64,000 nt of DNA from Sphingomonadaceae bacterium (GTDB taxonomy: Bacteria > Pseudomonadota > Alphaproteobacteria > Sphingomonadales > Sphingomonadaceae), in contig CANHQT010000001.1 of NCBI GenBank assembly GCA_947463325.1, forward strand, positions 1 to 64,000, read 5' to 3'. Made by a program: the position numbers and the translations under genes. This document shows, in pieces, positions 1-10,083 of this stretch; positions within the stretch are counted from its first letter, which is position 1; every line of letters begins with the position of its first letter. Below the pieces are notes generated by a model, which saw only the letters and a program-made list of their open reading frames with translations, made no database searches and was not told where the DNA came from.

Positions 1-1
1 A

Positions 2-697
2 GGCAAAATCGACGCTTCGGTCCATTCGATGAAAGACGTTGAGACGATTCGCCCGAGCGAGTTCGTGGTCGCAGCCATGCTGCCGCGCGCGGATGTCCGC
101 GACCGGCTGGTCGGCGCTGACAGCATCGATGCCCTGCCGCAAGCCGCGCGCATCGGCACGTCCAGCCCGCGCCGAACGGCCCAGTTGCTGCGGCTGCGAC
201 CCGACCTCAAGCCAGTGCTCCTTCGCGGCAATGTCGGAACGCGCCTCGGCAAGATCGAGGCAGGCGAAGCAGATGCCACCATGCTCGCTGCGGCCGGTCT
301 CGACCGGCTCGGCATGCATGACACCGGGGTCGCGATTGCCGACAGCGTGATGCTGCCTGCGCCATCGCAGGGCGCAGTCGGTATCGAAGTGTTGGCGGAG
401 AATGCAAATGTTCGTGCTCTCGTTTCCGCGATCAACCATGACCATACCCACCGCTGCGTCGAAGCCGAACGCGAATTGCTGGCAGAGCTTGGTGCCGATT
501 GTCGGTCCCCGGTTGCAGCGCTCGCTACGATCAAGCCAGACGGGGCCATGTATCTGAGGGCCGAACTGCTGGCGATGGACGGCAGCCAGTCGGTGGCTGA
601 CGAGGGGATTATCGGCGAAGGCATTACGCCGACGACACTCGCGCGCCGCCTGCTCGACGCCGCGCCGCCGACAGTGCGGGCGCTGTTTGCCGGGTGA
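2..697 (+). CDS. hemC: Hydroxymethylbilane synthase (porphobilinogen deaminase), 5' end cut by window
   Basis: HemC polymerises four porphobilinogen molecules into hydroxymethylbilane, an early cytosolic step of tetrapyrrole synthesis. The reading frame is open from base 2, before the first ATG at 29, and gives the conserved VHSMKD motif, so the N-terminus lies outside the window. Further HemC landmarks are IGTSSPRR, RGNVGTRL and PAPSQGAVGIE. The cysteine that carries the dipyrromethane cofactor is in GADCRSPVAAL, with its codon at 500-502. The stop codon overlaps the GTG start of hemD, so the two genes are translationally coupled. The identification is secure; only the 5' end is missing. Confidence 0.96.
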   Translation, partial: GKIDASVHSMKDVETIRPSEFVVAAMLPRADVRDRLVGADSIDALPQAARIGTSSPRRTAQLLRLRPDLKPVLLRGNVGTRLGKIEAGEADATMLAAAGLDRLGMHDTGVAIADSVMLPAPSQGAVGIEVLAENANVRALVSAINHDHTHRCVEAERELLAELGADCRSPVAALATIKPDGAMYLRAELLAMDGSQSVADEGIIGEGITPTTLARRLLDAAPPTVRALFAG

Positions 698-1350
698 GTA
701 CGCCCCCCATTTGGGTCGTTCGGCCGGAGCCCGGCAATAACGCAACAATGCGCCGGCTCGCGGCTCAGGGGTTGCCAGCGCACAGCGTGCCGCTGTTTCA
801 GGGTGAACCGCTGCCATGGACAGCTCCGCCTTCCGACAATTTCGATGCCCTGATGCTGACCAGCGCCAACGCACAGCGCCATGCCGGACAGGAGCTTGCT
901 TGCTATGGCCAGCTGCCGCTTTGGGCGGTGGGCGCCACCACGGCATCGGCCGCCCATGACGCGGGCTTGGCGGTGAGCCGGGTAGGTAATGGCGGCGTCG
1001 CCGAGTTGCTGGAAGGTGCGAAGGGTCGCATCCTCTGGCTATGCGGGGAAGCGCGGACAACACCCCCGGCGCATGCAGGCCTCACTGTCACGCCCGTGCC
1101 TGTCTATCGGATGGCAGAAACGTCGGTGTTGCCCGATCGATTTGGAACAAGGGGCATCATTCTCCTCCACAGCGTTCGCGCCGCCCGGCGTATTGCCGGA
1201 CTGGTTTGTGATCACAGGGGCACGTTCACACTCGTCGCCATCAGTGCGGAGGTTGCGAACGCAGCCGGGGATGGATGGCAATGCGTGCGCATCGCCTCCA
1301 GCCCGACCGACGCAGAGATGGTGGCGGTTACTGCGCAGCTGTGCCAGTAA
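694..1350 (+). CDS. hemD: Uroporphyrinogen-III synthase
   Basis: The 218-residue protein is expected to cyclise hydroxymethylbilane to uroporphyrinogen III. HemD proteins are poorly conserved. The support here is the N-terminal PIWVVRPEPGNN segment, a length close to other alphaproteobacterial HemD proteins, and above all the position directly after hemC. The start is GTG at 694, overlapping the hemC stop as GTGA; a downstream start would remove the conserved VxRP strand. The gene is followed 38 bases later by the Mic60-like gene, an arrangement known for alphaproteobacteria. Confidence 0.9.
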   Translation: MSTPPIWVVRPEPGNNATMRRLAAQGLPAHSVPLFQGEPLPWTAPPSDNFDALMLTSANAQRHAGQELACYGQLPLWAVGATTASAAHDAGLAVSRVGNGGVAELLEGAKGRILWLCGEARTTPPAHAGLTVTPVPVYRMAETSVLPDRFGTRGIILLHSVRAARRIAGLVCDHRGTFTLVAISAEVANAAGDGWQCVRIASSPTDAEMVAVTAQLCQ

Positions 1351-1388
1351 CATCCACCAGAACATCAGCCGGAGCGAAGTTTTCGCCG

Positions 1389-2282
1389 ATGAACGAAACG
1401 ATCAGTGGTCAGACGACGGCACAGCCGGTCATCCATCCCGAAACAATCGACATTCGCCGCCGCTCGCGATGGCGGTTGACCAGTATCGCCCTGATCCTGA
1501 CGCTGCTGCTCGGGGCCATCGGCGGTGGGTGGGTCGCCCTGAAATGGCAGGAAAGGCTGCTGGGCACAGCGGCCCCTGCCGACGCACCAGCATCGGCGCC
1601 AGCACCAGCCTTGACCGTCGCGCCGCCACAGGTTGCGCCGGTTGCGCCTGTTCCCACCACTCCTCTCACAGCTGGTGAAGCCGGCGCTATGGCAGCGCGG
1701 GTCGGCCAGCTCGAAGACCGTCTGTCGCGTCTCATGCTGGCTACAGAAAGCGCATCGGGCAATGCGGCGCGCGCCGAAGCCCTTCTGGTCGCCTTTGCCG
1801 CGCGCCGCGCAATCGAACGCGGCTTTCCGCTGGGTGGGCTGGAGGCGCAACTCAGGCTTCGTTTTGGCGAGACACAACCCAATGCTGTGAGCTCGATCCT
1901 GGCGGTATCGGCCATGCCGGTGACCAATGAAGCGCTGCTCGCCCGTCTCGACGCTCTCGAAACCGTCGCGATGGCTGATGCCGGTTCAGGTTGGTTGACG
2001 CGAATCGGCAACAACCTTTCGTCGATGGTCATACTGCGCCGAAGCGAAGCACCGTCGACGCTGCCGAACGAGCGTTTCGCGCGAGCGCGTCGTGCGCTCG
2101 AAGGTAATCGCATCGACGATGCAATTGTTGAGGTCAGCGAACTACCCGGCGCCGCTGAACCGCGTGTCGCGGCATGGATCGCCGATGCCCGGCGCCTTCA
2201 TGATGCCCGGCGCGCGCTCGACCTCATTGAAACTGCGGCGATATTAGAGCCGGGCCAGAATCGGATGCCGGCCGAACGCTAA
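1389..2282 (+). CDS. Alphaproteobacterial Mic60/mitofilin-like membrane protein
   Basis: The 297-residue protein has a basic N-terminus (DIRRRSRWR), one membrane span at about residues 30-51, a Pro/Ala-rich linker at about 55-85, a helical and probably coiled-coil section containing ARVGQLEDRLSRL, and a helical C-terminal domain. This architecture and the position after hemC-hemD match the alphaproteobacterial relatives of mitochondrial Mic60 (COG4223), which shape intracytoplasmic membranes and contact the outer membrane. ATG 1389 is preferred over an upstream in-frame start at 1275, because that one lies inside hemD and would place a long non-membrane tail before the anchor. The gene ends three bases inside the convergent glnD. 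The function is inferred from family and synteny. Confidence 0.75.
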   Translation: MNETISGQTTAQPVIHPETIDIRRRSRWRLTSIALILTLLLGAIGGGWVALKWQERLLGTAAPADAPASAPAPALTVAPPQVAPVAPVPTTPLTAGEAGAMAARVGQLEDRLSRLMLATESASGNAARAEALLVAFAARRAIERGFPLGGLEAQLRLRFGETQPNAVSSILAVSAMPVTNEALLARLDALETVAMADAGSGWLTRIGNNLSSMVILRRSEAPSTLPNERFARARRALEGNRIDDAIVEVSELPGAAEPRVAAWIADARRLHDARRALDLIETAAILEPGQNRMPAER

Positions 2283-5038
2283 GCTGCGCGGGCGCCGGCA
2301 AAGGGCGTGCCGGCCGCAGCCTCCAGCAACCGCTTTTCGAGCGCTTTGAGCCGCGTCTTGTTTTCAATCTTGGTGCCGAGCAGGTCGGTCACATAAAATG
2401 TGTCGACGGCACGCTCGCCATAGGTGGCAACGTGCGCGCTGTGCAGCGTCACTTTCGACTGGAACAGCGCATAGGCAAGACGGTTGAGTAGCGCTGGTCG
2501 ATCCTGCGCATTGATCTCGATGACCGTGAAGCGGTTCGATGCGCGATTATCGATCAGCACCGAAGGCTCGACGCGGAAGGCCTCCGCCCGGGTCCGCGCC
2601 AGAGGGCGGCCCACCAGTCGCTCGGCCAGAGCCGTCCGGTTGGCGAGGGCATCGGCGATGGCCTGGCGAAGGCGGATAAGCTGGGCTTCTTCGGCAAAGG
2701 GCCGCCCGAGCGGATCCTGCACCAGGAAATTGTCGATGGCGAGGCCGTCACGCGTCGTGTGGATGCGCGCATCAATAATGTTGCCGCCGGCAAGATGAAT
2801 GCCGCCGGCAATGCGGAAAAACAGGCCCGGATGGTCAACGGCGTGCACCGAAACCAGCGTCGCCTGCCGGTCGGCATCATATTCGGCATCAATGGCAAGG
2901 CCATTCTGCATGCCGCCACCGATCAGCGCGATGTTGCGCGCAGCGACTTCAGCCGGTTCAGCAATCCAGAAACTATCAGGCATGCGCCGGGCAACTGCAT
3001 CGAAGGCCGCATCGTCGAGCTTGAGCAGACCGGCAACCGCCTCTTTCTTCTCTAGGATGCGGGTTTCGCGGCCGCGTTGCTTGTGGCCGAGCCGCAGCAC
3101 TTCCTCTGCAGCGTCGAACAAGTCGGAGAGGAGCTGGCGTTTCCAGCCATTCCACACGCCCGGGCCCACCGCTCGGATATCAACAACGGTCAGTGCGACT
3201 AACAGCCGCAGCCGCTCCGGACTCTGCACCACACTGGCGAAATCGAGGATGGTCTTGAAGTCGGCCAAATCACGCTTGAAGGCAGTGGCGGACATCAGCA
3301 GGTGATGCCGCACCAGCCAGGCCACGGTCTCTGTCTCGGCTGGCGTGAGGCCGAGGCGCGGGCACAGCCGCTCCGCCACCAGCGCGCCGAGCACGCTGTG
3401 ATCGCCGCCACGACCCTTGGCGATATCATGCAGCAGCACCGCGACATAAAGAACACGCCGGGAGTTGATTTGGCCGAGGATGGCGGTTGCCAACGGATGA
3501 TCGCCCTTGAGCTCGCCGCGCTCGATCCGCGCGAGCAGTCCGATGGCGCGGATGCTGTGCTCGTCGACCGTATAATGATGATACATGTCAAACTGCATCT
3601 GCGCGACGACGCGACCGAAGTCCGGAACGAAGCGGCCGAACACGCTCGCCTCATTCATCCAGCGCAGCACAGTCTCGGGATCGCGCGGGGATGTGAGGAC
3701 ATCCATGAACAGCGCATTGGCACGCTCATCGCGGCGGACGCCTGCATCAATCAGCTTCGCATCACGCCGCGCCGCGAGCATCGCTGCAGGGTGGATTTCA
3801 AGACCATGGCGATCAGCCACAGCAAACATCTCGATCAGACGAACCGGATCCTCTTCGAACCAGTTGTCGGCCGGCAATGCCAACCGTCCGCGATCGATAG
3901 GCCAGCCGTCGACCTTGCGCTGGCGAGTGACAAAGCTCGGCAAGTAACGCCGCCCGGATTTCGCAAGCTGGTCATCAAGGTGGGCAAGGAACACGCCGGT
4001 CACGTCGCCCACGGTTTTCGCATGCAGAAAATAGAGCTGCATGAAGCGTTCGACCGCTGACTTGCCGGGCCGGTCGGCAAAGCGCATCCGCTCAGCGATT
4101 TCGCGCTGCACGTCGAATGTCAGCCGGTCCTCAGCGCGACCGGCGAGGATATGGAGATGGCAGCGCACGGCGAGCAGAAAATTCTCCGCCCGTTCGAAAT
4201 GACGAAGCTCCCCGCGCGTCAGCAATCCTGCATCGACCAGATCGCGCGCATCGCGCACCTTGTGGAGATATTTGCCAATCCAGAACAGGGTGTGGAGATC
4301 GCGAAGGCCGCCCTTCCCTTCCTTCACATTGGGCTCAACGACATAGCGACTATCGCCCATGCGCCGGTGCCGGTCGTCGCGTTCGGCGAGCTTTTCGGAA
4401 ACGAACGCCTTTTCGGTTCCGGCGACGACCTCCGCAGCGAAGCGCGCCGATGCCTCCTCGTAAAGCGCCCGGTCGCCCCAGATATATCGCGCCTCAAGAA
4501 TGGCGGTGCGGATCGAAAGGTCGCTGCGCGCCATGCGCACCATCTCATCGAGCGAACGGGAGCTGTGCCCAACTTTGAGGCGCAGATCCCACAGCGTGTA
4601 GAGCATGGATTCGATGACCTGCTCGACCCAGGCGGTCTGCTTGAAGGGCGTCAGAAAACCGATGTCGATATCGCTGTGCGGCGCCATTTCGGCCCGCCCG
4701 TACCCGCCAACAGCAATCAGCACGAGACGTTCACCGGAGGTTCGGTTGCCGCTTGGATAAAGGTGCTGGACAGTAAAATCGTGAAGCAGACGGATGATCT
4801 GGTCGATCAGGAAGGCCTGGGCCTGACAGGCTTCACGCCCGCGCGATGGGTGCGTCTCCAACCTGCGGGCAATCTCCGCACGCCCGCTATCAAGCGCCGA
4901 GCGCAGGATGACCGCCAGCGCCGCGCGCTTGTCGGCGAGGCCGCGGCCGCTGGTGCCCAGTTCCTCCAGCACGTCAGCGATGGTGCGGCGGTCGATGATC
5001 GCGCGACGGTCGGCGAGGGAGGCCAAGCGGTCTGCCAT
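2279..5038 (-). CDS. glnD: Bifunctional [protein-PII] uridylyltransferase/uridylyl-removing enzyme
   Basis: GlnD senses glutamine and adds or removes UMP on PII proteins, so controlling glutamine synthetase and nitrogen-regulated transcription. The 919-residue protein shows the whole family order. A nucleotidyltransferase domain carries GGYGRAEMAPHSDIDIGF at about residues 111-128. An HD domain carries LLHDIAKGRGGDHS at about 535. Two C-terminal ACT domains contain HAVDHPGLFFRIAGG (about 743) and NAQDRPALLNRLAYALF (about 846). The start ATG is 9 bases after the mutS stop, so the two genes are probably cotranscribed. The 3' end overlaps the convergent Mic60-like gene by three bases. Confidence 0.96.
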   Translation of the reverse strand: MADRLASLADRRAIIDRRTIADVLEELGTSGRGLADKRAALAVILRSALDSGRAEIARRLETHPSRGREACQAQAFLIDQIIRLLHDFTVQHLYPSGNRTSGERLVLIAVGGYGRAEMAPHSDIDIGFLTPFKQTAWVEQVIESMLYTLWDLRLKVGHSSRSLDEMVRMARSDLSIRTAILEARYIWGDRALYEEASARFAAEVVAGTEKAFVSEKLAERDDRHRRMGDSRYVVEPNVKEGKGGLRDLHTLFWIGKYLHKVRDARDLVDAGLLTRGELRHFERAENFLLAVRCHLHILAGRAEDRLTFDVQREIAERMRFADRPGKSAVERFMQLYFLHAKTVGDVTGVFLAHLDDQLAKSGRRYLPSFVTRQRKVDGWPIDRGRLALPADNWFEEDPVRLIEMFAVADRHGLEIHPAAMLAARRDAKLIDAGVRRDERANALFMDVLTSPRDPETVLRWMNEASVFGRFVPDFGRVVAQMQFDMYHHYTVDEHSIRAIGLLARIERGELKGDHPLATAILGQINSRRVLYVAVLLHDIAKGRGGDHSVLGALVAERLCPRLGLTPAETETVAWLVRHHLLMSATAFKRDLADFKTILDFASVVQSPERLRLLVALTVVDIRAVGPGVWNGWKRQLLSDLFDAAEEVLRLGHKQRGRETRILEKKEAVAGLLKLDDAAFDAVARRMPDSFWIAEPAEVAARNIALIGGGMQNGLAIDAEYDADRQATLVSVHAVDHPGLFFRIAGGIHLAGGNIIDARIHTTRDGLAIDNFLVQDPLGRPFAEEAQLIRLRQAIADALANRTALAERLVGRPLARTRAEAFRVEPSVLIDNRASNRFTVIEINAQDRPALLNRLAYALFQSKVTLHSAHVATYGERAVDTFYVTDLLGTKIENKTRLKALEKRLLEAAAGTPFAGARAA

Positions 5039-5047
5039 AGACTCTAG

Positions 5048-7693
5048 CTAGGCCTCATCGGCCCGGCCCGCTAGCGCCTTGAGACGATAAATCGCTTCCA
5101 GCGCCTCACGCGGCGTCAGCGCGTCTGCATCAAGGGCAGTGATCGCCTCATGCAGCGGATCTGAAGTCACCTCGGCCTCTTGGCTGATGGCAGCGAACAG
5201 CGGCAGATCATCCAGCCCTGCGGCCAACCCTCCCGTCGCAGCACGCCCGGCTTCCAGTTTTGCCAGCACCGCCTTGGCCCGCGTCACCACCGCGGGTGGC
5301 AGTCCCGCCAGCCGTGCGACGGCAAGGCCATAGCTGCGATCAGCTGGACCTTCGGAAACCTCGTGGAGCAGCACCAGATCGCCTTTCCATTCGCGGGCGC
5401 GAACATGGTGAAGTGACAGGGCATCGAGCCGTTCGGCAAGGCGGGTGAGCTCGTGGTAATGGGTCGCAAAGAGGCAGCGGCACCGATTCGTGTCATGCAC
5501 CGCCTCGGCAATCGCCCAGGCAAGCGCCAGCCCGTCATAGGTAGAGGTGCCACGTCCGACCTCATCGAGGATCACGAAACTGCGATCGGTCGCCTGCGCC
5601 AGGATCGCCGCAGTCTCGACCATCTCGACCATGAATGTCGATCGCCCACGCGCCAGATTATCTGACGCTCCGACGCGACTGAACAGCCGGTCGACGAGGC
5701 CAAGTCGAACCTGCCTTGCCGGCACAAAACCACCTGCCTGCGCGAGCAGGACGATAAGGGCATTCTGGCGCAGGAAAGTCGATTTGCCGCCCATGTTGGG
5801 GCCTGTAACCAGCCACAGCCGGTCTTCGGGCGCGAGCAGGCAATCATTGGCAACAAATCTGTCCTTGCCGCCGGCAGCAAGCGCTGCCTCGACCACCGGG
5901 TGGCGGCCTCCGGTCACAGACAGGCAGGGTTCTTCAACAATCTCCGGCCGGCACCAGCCGCCGTCGACAGCCCGGACAGCAAGCGCTGCCGCCACATCGA
6001 TCCGCGCCAGCACCGCCGCGCTGGCTGCAATCGCGTCAGCCCTCTCCATCACGAGCGCCAACAGCGCTTCCAGATGCGCGCTCTCCGCAGCCAGGGCGTG
6101 CGCACCAGCCTGCACCACCTGCGCCGCCTCATTCGCCAGCTCGGGTGAATTGAACCGCACGACTCCGGCAAGCGTCTGACGATGCGTAAAGCCCGAATCC
6201 GCTGCCATCAGGGCATCGGCGTGACGTGCCGTCACCTCAACATGATAACCGAGCACGGCATTATGGCGGACCTTCAAAGACGCGATGCCAGTTGTTTCGC
6301 GGTAGCGTGCTTCGAGCGCGGCAATGGCCCGCCTGCCCCCAGCTGCAGTGTCCCGCAAAGCATCGAGCGCAGCATCATAGCCGGTTGCGATATAGCCGCC
6401 CGATGCGCTTTCGGTGGGCGGGGTGGGCACCAGAGCGCGCACCAACTCGTCAACCAGTGCACCATGCCCGTCCAGAGCAGGAAGCATTCTTGCCAGCAAC
6501 GGCGGCGGCGTCGCTCTGCCGAAAGCTTCCCGCAATGCCCGTGCGCCGCCAAGGCCGTCACGCAAGCTCCCCAGATCGCGCGGGCTGCCCCGCCCTGCAA
6601 CGACGCGGCCCAGGGCGCGAGCAATGTCCGGCATCGCAGCCAGCGCCTCGCGCACATGGTGCCGCCAGCCCTCTTCGCGCACGAACCAGTCGACCAGATC
6701 ATGACGCTCAAGGATGGCCGCACGATCGCAAAGCGGTGCAGCAAGGTCGGCGGCGAGCAGACGCGCTCCACCTCCAGTCACCGTGCGGTCGACCTCGGCG
6801 AGCAGGCTGCCTTTGCGCTCGCCTGACTGGCTACGCGTGATTTCCAGACTCTCGCGCGTCGCCGCATCGATCAGCATGTGGCCGCGCGCCTCGCGCCGCT
6901 GTGGGCGCTGCAACCAAGGCAGTTGGCCTGCACCGGCGCGGTCGAGCCAGGCGACCAGCGCTCCAGCCGCAGCCAGCTCAGCACGCGAAAAATCCCCGAA
7001 CCCGTCAAGCGTGGCAACGCCATAAAGCGCACCAAGTCTGGCCGCCCCCCGGATACTGTCGAAATCGCCGCGTGGGCGATGGTGGATAAGGTCCGCTGGA
7101 ACCTCGGCCGCAAACGGCGCGCCTTCCGCGCATAACACTTCAGAGGGCGAGAGCCGGGCAAGCTCTGCAGCCACACCGTCGGTCAGCCCGCCCAGCTCGA
7201 ACAGGCCGGTCGAGACATCGACCGCAGCAAAGGCCAGCTCCCCCGCCGCCTCCGCCAAGGCCACCAGCCAGTTGGAGGCCTTGCTGTCGAGCAGGGCTTC
7301 CTCTGTCAAAGTGCCGGCGGTGACAAAGCGGACAATGGCGCGCGCGACCAGCGCCTTGGATCCACCGCGTTTCTTGGCCTGTTCGGGGGTCTCCACCTGT
7401 TCGGCAATCGCCACGCGATGCCCGGCACGGATCAGACGGGCGAGATAGTTTTCGGCGGCATGCACCGGAACACCGCACATCGGCACCGGCACGCCGCCAT
7501 GATCACCGCGGGTTGTCAGCGCGATATCGAGCGTCGCGGCAGCCGCCTTCGCATCCTCGAAAAAAAGCTCGAAGAAATCACCCATGCGGTAGAACAGCAG
7601 GCAATCGCCAGCTTCTGCCTTGAGCGCATGATATTGCACCATCATCGGCGTCATCGCTGCGCTCGCGGCGGAGGTTCGATCGGCATCGGCCAT
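5048..7693 (-). CDS. mutS: DNA mismatch repair protein MutS
   Basis: MutS recognises base mismatches and short loops and starts methyl-independent or methyl-directed repair as an ATP-driven clamp. The 881 residues include the mismatch-contacting GDFFELF at about 38-44 (the Phe-X-Glu wedge), the Walker A loop GPNMGGKSTFLRQ at about 631 and the signature DEVGRGTSTYDG at about 715. Length and order are normal for MutS1. An AGGG sequence precedes ATG 7693 at suitable spacing. glnD follows within 10 bases. The gene is divergent from maeB, with 116 bases between them. Confidence 0.97.
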   Translation of the reverse strand: MADADRTSAASAAMTPMMVQYHALKAEAGDCLLFYRMGDFFELFFEDAKAAAATLDIALTTRGDHGGVPVPMCGVPVHAAENYLARLIRAGHRVAIAEQVETPEQAKKRGGSKALVARAIVRFVTAGTLTEEALLDSKASNWLVALAEAAGELAFAAVDVSTGLFELGGLTDGVAAELARLSPSEVLCAEGAPFAAEVPADLIHHRPRGDFDSIRGAARLGALYGVATLDGFGDFSRAELAAAGALVAWLDRAGAGQLPWLQRPQRREARGHMLIDAATRESLEITRSQSGERKGSLLAEVDRTVTGGGARLLAADLAAPLCDRAAILERHDLVDWFVREEGWRHHVREALAAMPDIARALGRVVAGRGSPRDLGSLRDGLGGARALREAFGRATPPPLLARMLPALDGHGALVDELVRALVPTPPTESASGGYIATGYDAALDALRDTAAGGRRAIAALEARYRETTGIASLKVRHNAVLGYHVEVTARHADALMAADSGFTHRQTLAGVVRFNSPELANEAAQVVQAGAHALAAESAHLEALLALVMERADAIAASAAVLARIDVAAALAVRAVDGGWCRPEIVEEPCLSVTGGRHPVVEAALAAGGKDRFVANDCLLAPEDRLWLVTGPNMGGKSTFLRQNALIVLLAQAGGFVPARQVRLGLVDRLFSRVGASDNLARGRSTFMVEMVETAAILAQATDRSFVILDEVGRGTSTYDGLALAWAIAEAVHDTNRCRCLFATHYHELTRLAERLDALSLHHVRAREWKGDLVLLHEVSEGPADRSYGLAVARLAGLPPAVVTRAKAVLAKLEAGRAATGGLAAGLDDLPLFAAISQEAEVTSDPLHEAITALDADALTPREALEAIYRLKALAGRADEA

Positions 7694-7812
7694 AACGCAG
7701 CCCTAACCCAGCCGCGCGCCGAGGCAAGAGGCAGGCGATCACATCAAAGCCGTTGGCGCGGTCGAGGAAATCCGGCTAGGCATTCAGCATCGGCAATCAA
7801 CAGGGGCAGATG

Positions 7813-10074
7813 ATGAGCGAGAGCAGGGTGCAATTCTCGGACCGCGAGGCATTGCTCTATCATGCGCATGGACGCCCCGGGAAAATCGAGATCATCGCCT
7901 CCAAGCCGATGGCGACCCAGCGCGACCTTTCACTCGCCTATTCACCGGGCGTCGCTGTGCCGGTGCGCGCGATCGCCGACGATCCGGCCGCAGCCTATGA
8001 TTTCACGGCCAAGGGCAATTTGGTTGCCGTCATTTCCAACGGCACCGCCATCCTTGGCCTCGGCAATCTTGGCGCGCTCGCTGCCAAGCCTGTGATGGAA
8101 GGCAAGGCAGTCCTCTTCAAACGCTTTGCGGACGTCGATTCGATCGATCTCGAGGTCGATACTGAGGATCCACAGGCGTTCATCGATGCCGTGGCTCTGC
8201 TCGAGCCCAGCTTTGGCGGCATCAACCTCGAGGATATTGCCGCACCGAATTGCTTCATCATTGAAGCCGCGCTGAAAGAACGGATGAACATTCCGGTGTT
8301 CCATGACGACCAGCATGGCACCGCAATCATCACGGCGGCTGGACTCATCAACGCCTGCCTTATCACCGGACGCGATCTCGCTGACGTAAAGGTGGTGGTG
8401 AACGGAGCGGGCGCCGCCGCCATCGCATGCACCGAATTGATCAAGGCGATGGGTGTTCGGCACAACAATGTGCTGATGTGCGACCGCAAGGGTGTCATCT
8501 ATCAGGGTCGCACCGAGGGAATGGACCAGTGGAAATCCGCCCATGCGGTGAAAACAGAGGCACGGACGCTGACTGATGCCCTGGTAGGCGCGGATGTGTT
8601 CCTCGGCCTCAGCGCCGCTGGCGCACTCAAGGGCGAAATGGTGAAGGATATGGCGCCCGCGCCGATCATCTTTGCCATGGCGAATCCCGATCCCGAGATC
8701 ACGCCTCCCGAAGCCAAGGCGGCGCGGCCCGATGCGATCATCGCCACCGGCCGGTCTGACTATCCCAATCAGGTCAACAATGTCCTCGGCTTCCCCTTCA
8801 TCTTCCGCGGCGCCCTCGACGTGCGGGCGACGACCATCAATGATGCGATGAAGATTGCCGCCGCCAATGCCATTGCCGAACTGGCGCGCGAAGCAGTGCC
8901 AGAGGAAGTGGCAGCGGCCTATGGTGGGCGGGCCGCAAGTTTTGGCGCCGAATATATCATTCCCGCGCCGTTCGACCCGCGACTTATGGAAGTCGTGCCA
9001 ACAGCCGTTGCCAAGGCTGCCATGGAATCGGGCGTCGCACAGCGCAGCATCGAGGATTTCGATGTCTATCGCCAATCGCTGCGCGCCCGCCTCAACCCGA
9101 CGACATCGGTGCTGACACTCGCCTATGAGGCAGCGCGCCAGAATCCGCGCCGCGTGGTGTTTGCCGAGGCCGAAGAGGAAGTGGTTCTGCGCGCCGCCAT
9201 CATGTTCCGCGACGGGGGCTATGGCGTGCCAGTGCTGGTCGGGCGCGACAGCGTCCGCGAGCGGCTGCGCAATCTTGGGGTAACCGATCCCGACAGTTTC
9301 GAACTGCACAACAGCAAGCATTCCCCGCTGGTCGAGGCGATGACCGAAAAGCTCTACGCCCGCCTGCAGCGGCGCGGCTATCTTCGCCGCGACTGCGAGC
9401 GGATGGTCAATCAAGACCGCAACATCTTCGGCTCGCTGCTGGTCGAACTCGGCGTGGCTGATGCCATGCTGACTGGTGTCACACGAACCTATGCACAGAC
9501 GATGCGTGAGGTGCGCCGCGTGATCGATCCGGCGCCAGGGCGGACACCGTTCGGCATTCATGTCCTAGTCGGGCAGCATCACACTGTCTTCATGGCCGAC
9601 ACCACGGTCAATGAGCGACCGTCTGCTGAAATGCTGGCCCAGATCGCCCGCGAAACGGCAGCTGTCGCCAGGAAAATGGGGCATGAACCCCGCGTTGCCT
9701 TTCTTTCCTATTCAACCTTCGGCAACCCGCCTGGCAATTGGCTCGAAAATATCCGCGACGCGGTCGCCATCCTCGACGAGCAAGGCGCCGAGTTCGAATA
9801 TGAGGGGGAAATGGCGCCAGACGTCGCGCTCAACATGCGGATGCTGGCAAAATATCCGTTCGCGCGCCTTTCCGGCCCCGCCAATGTGCTTGTGATGCCG
9901 GGCCTCCAGTCAGCCAATCTCTCAGCGAAATTGCTGCGCGAACTGGGCGGCGACAGCGTGATTGGCCCAATGCTGGTCGGCATGGAAAAGCCGGTACAGA
10001 TCGCACCGATGACCGCGGCGGCGAGCGAACTGGTGACGCTGGCAGTACTGGCGGCCGGTGGGATCGCCAGTTAG
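7813..10074 (+). CDS. maeB: NADP-dependent malic enzyme with C-terminal phosphotransacetylase-like domain
   Basis: This enzyme oxidatively decarboxylates malate to pyruvate, giving NADPH and C3 units for gluconeogenesis. About residues 1-430 form the malic enzyme, containing SLAYSPGVA, FHDDQHGTA and VVVNGAGAAAIA (the nucleotide fold). About residues 430-753 form a phosphotransacetylase-like domain (PARVVFAEAEEE-type start, DPAPGRTPFG region, VMPGLQSANL). That domain is usually regulatory, probably binding acetyl-CoA. Two consecutive ATGs exist at 7810 and 7813; the second is better spaced from AGGGG at 7802-7806. The gene stands alone between divergent mutS and convergent bamE. Confidence 0.94.
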   Translation: MSESRVQFSDREALLYHAHGRPGKIEIIASKPMATQRDLSLAYSPGVAVPVRAIADDPAAAYDFTAKGNLVAVISNGTAILGLGNLGALAAKPVMEGKAVLFKRFADVDSIDLEVDTEDPQAFIDAVALLEPSFGGINLEDIAAPNCFIIEAALKERMNIPVFHDDQHGTAIITAAGLINACLITGRDLADVKVVVNGAGAAAIACTELIKAMGVRHNNVLMCDRKGVIYQGRTEGMDQWKSAHAVKTEARTLTDALVGADVFLGLSAAGALKGEMVKDMAPAPIIFAMANPDPEITPPEAKAARPDAIIATGRSDYPNQVNNVLGFPFIFRGALDVRATTINDAMKIAAANAIAELAREAVPEEVAAAYGGRAASFGAEYIIPAPFDPRLMEVVPTAVAKAAMESGVAQRSIEDFDVYRQSLRARLNPTTSVLTLAYEAARQNPRRVVFAEAEEEVVLRAAIMFRDGGYGVPVLVGRDSVRERLRNLGVTDPDSFELHNSKHSPLVEAMTEKLYARLQRRGYLRRDCERMVNQDRNIFGSLLVELGVADAMLTGVTRTYAQTMREVRRVIDPAPGRTPFGIHVLVGQHHTVFMADTTVNERPSAEMLAQIARETAAVARKMGHEPRVAFLSYSTFGNPPGNWLENIRDAVAILDEQGAEFEYEGEMAPDVALNMRMLAKYPFARLSGPANVLVMPGLQSANLSAKLLRELGGDSVIGPMLVGMEKPVQIAPMTAAASELVTLAVLAAGGIAS

Positions 10075-10083
10075 CTGAGCAGC

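Noticed and set aside
7942-9561. 539-codon open frame antisense to maeB
   Set aside because: Shadow frame of the malic enzyme gene; His/Arg-rich composition without motifs.
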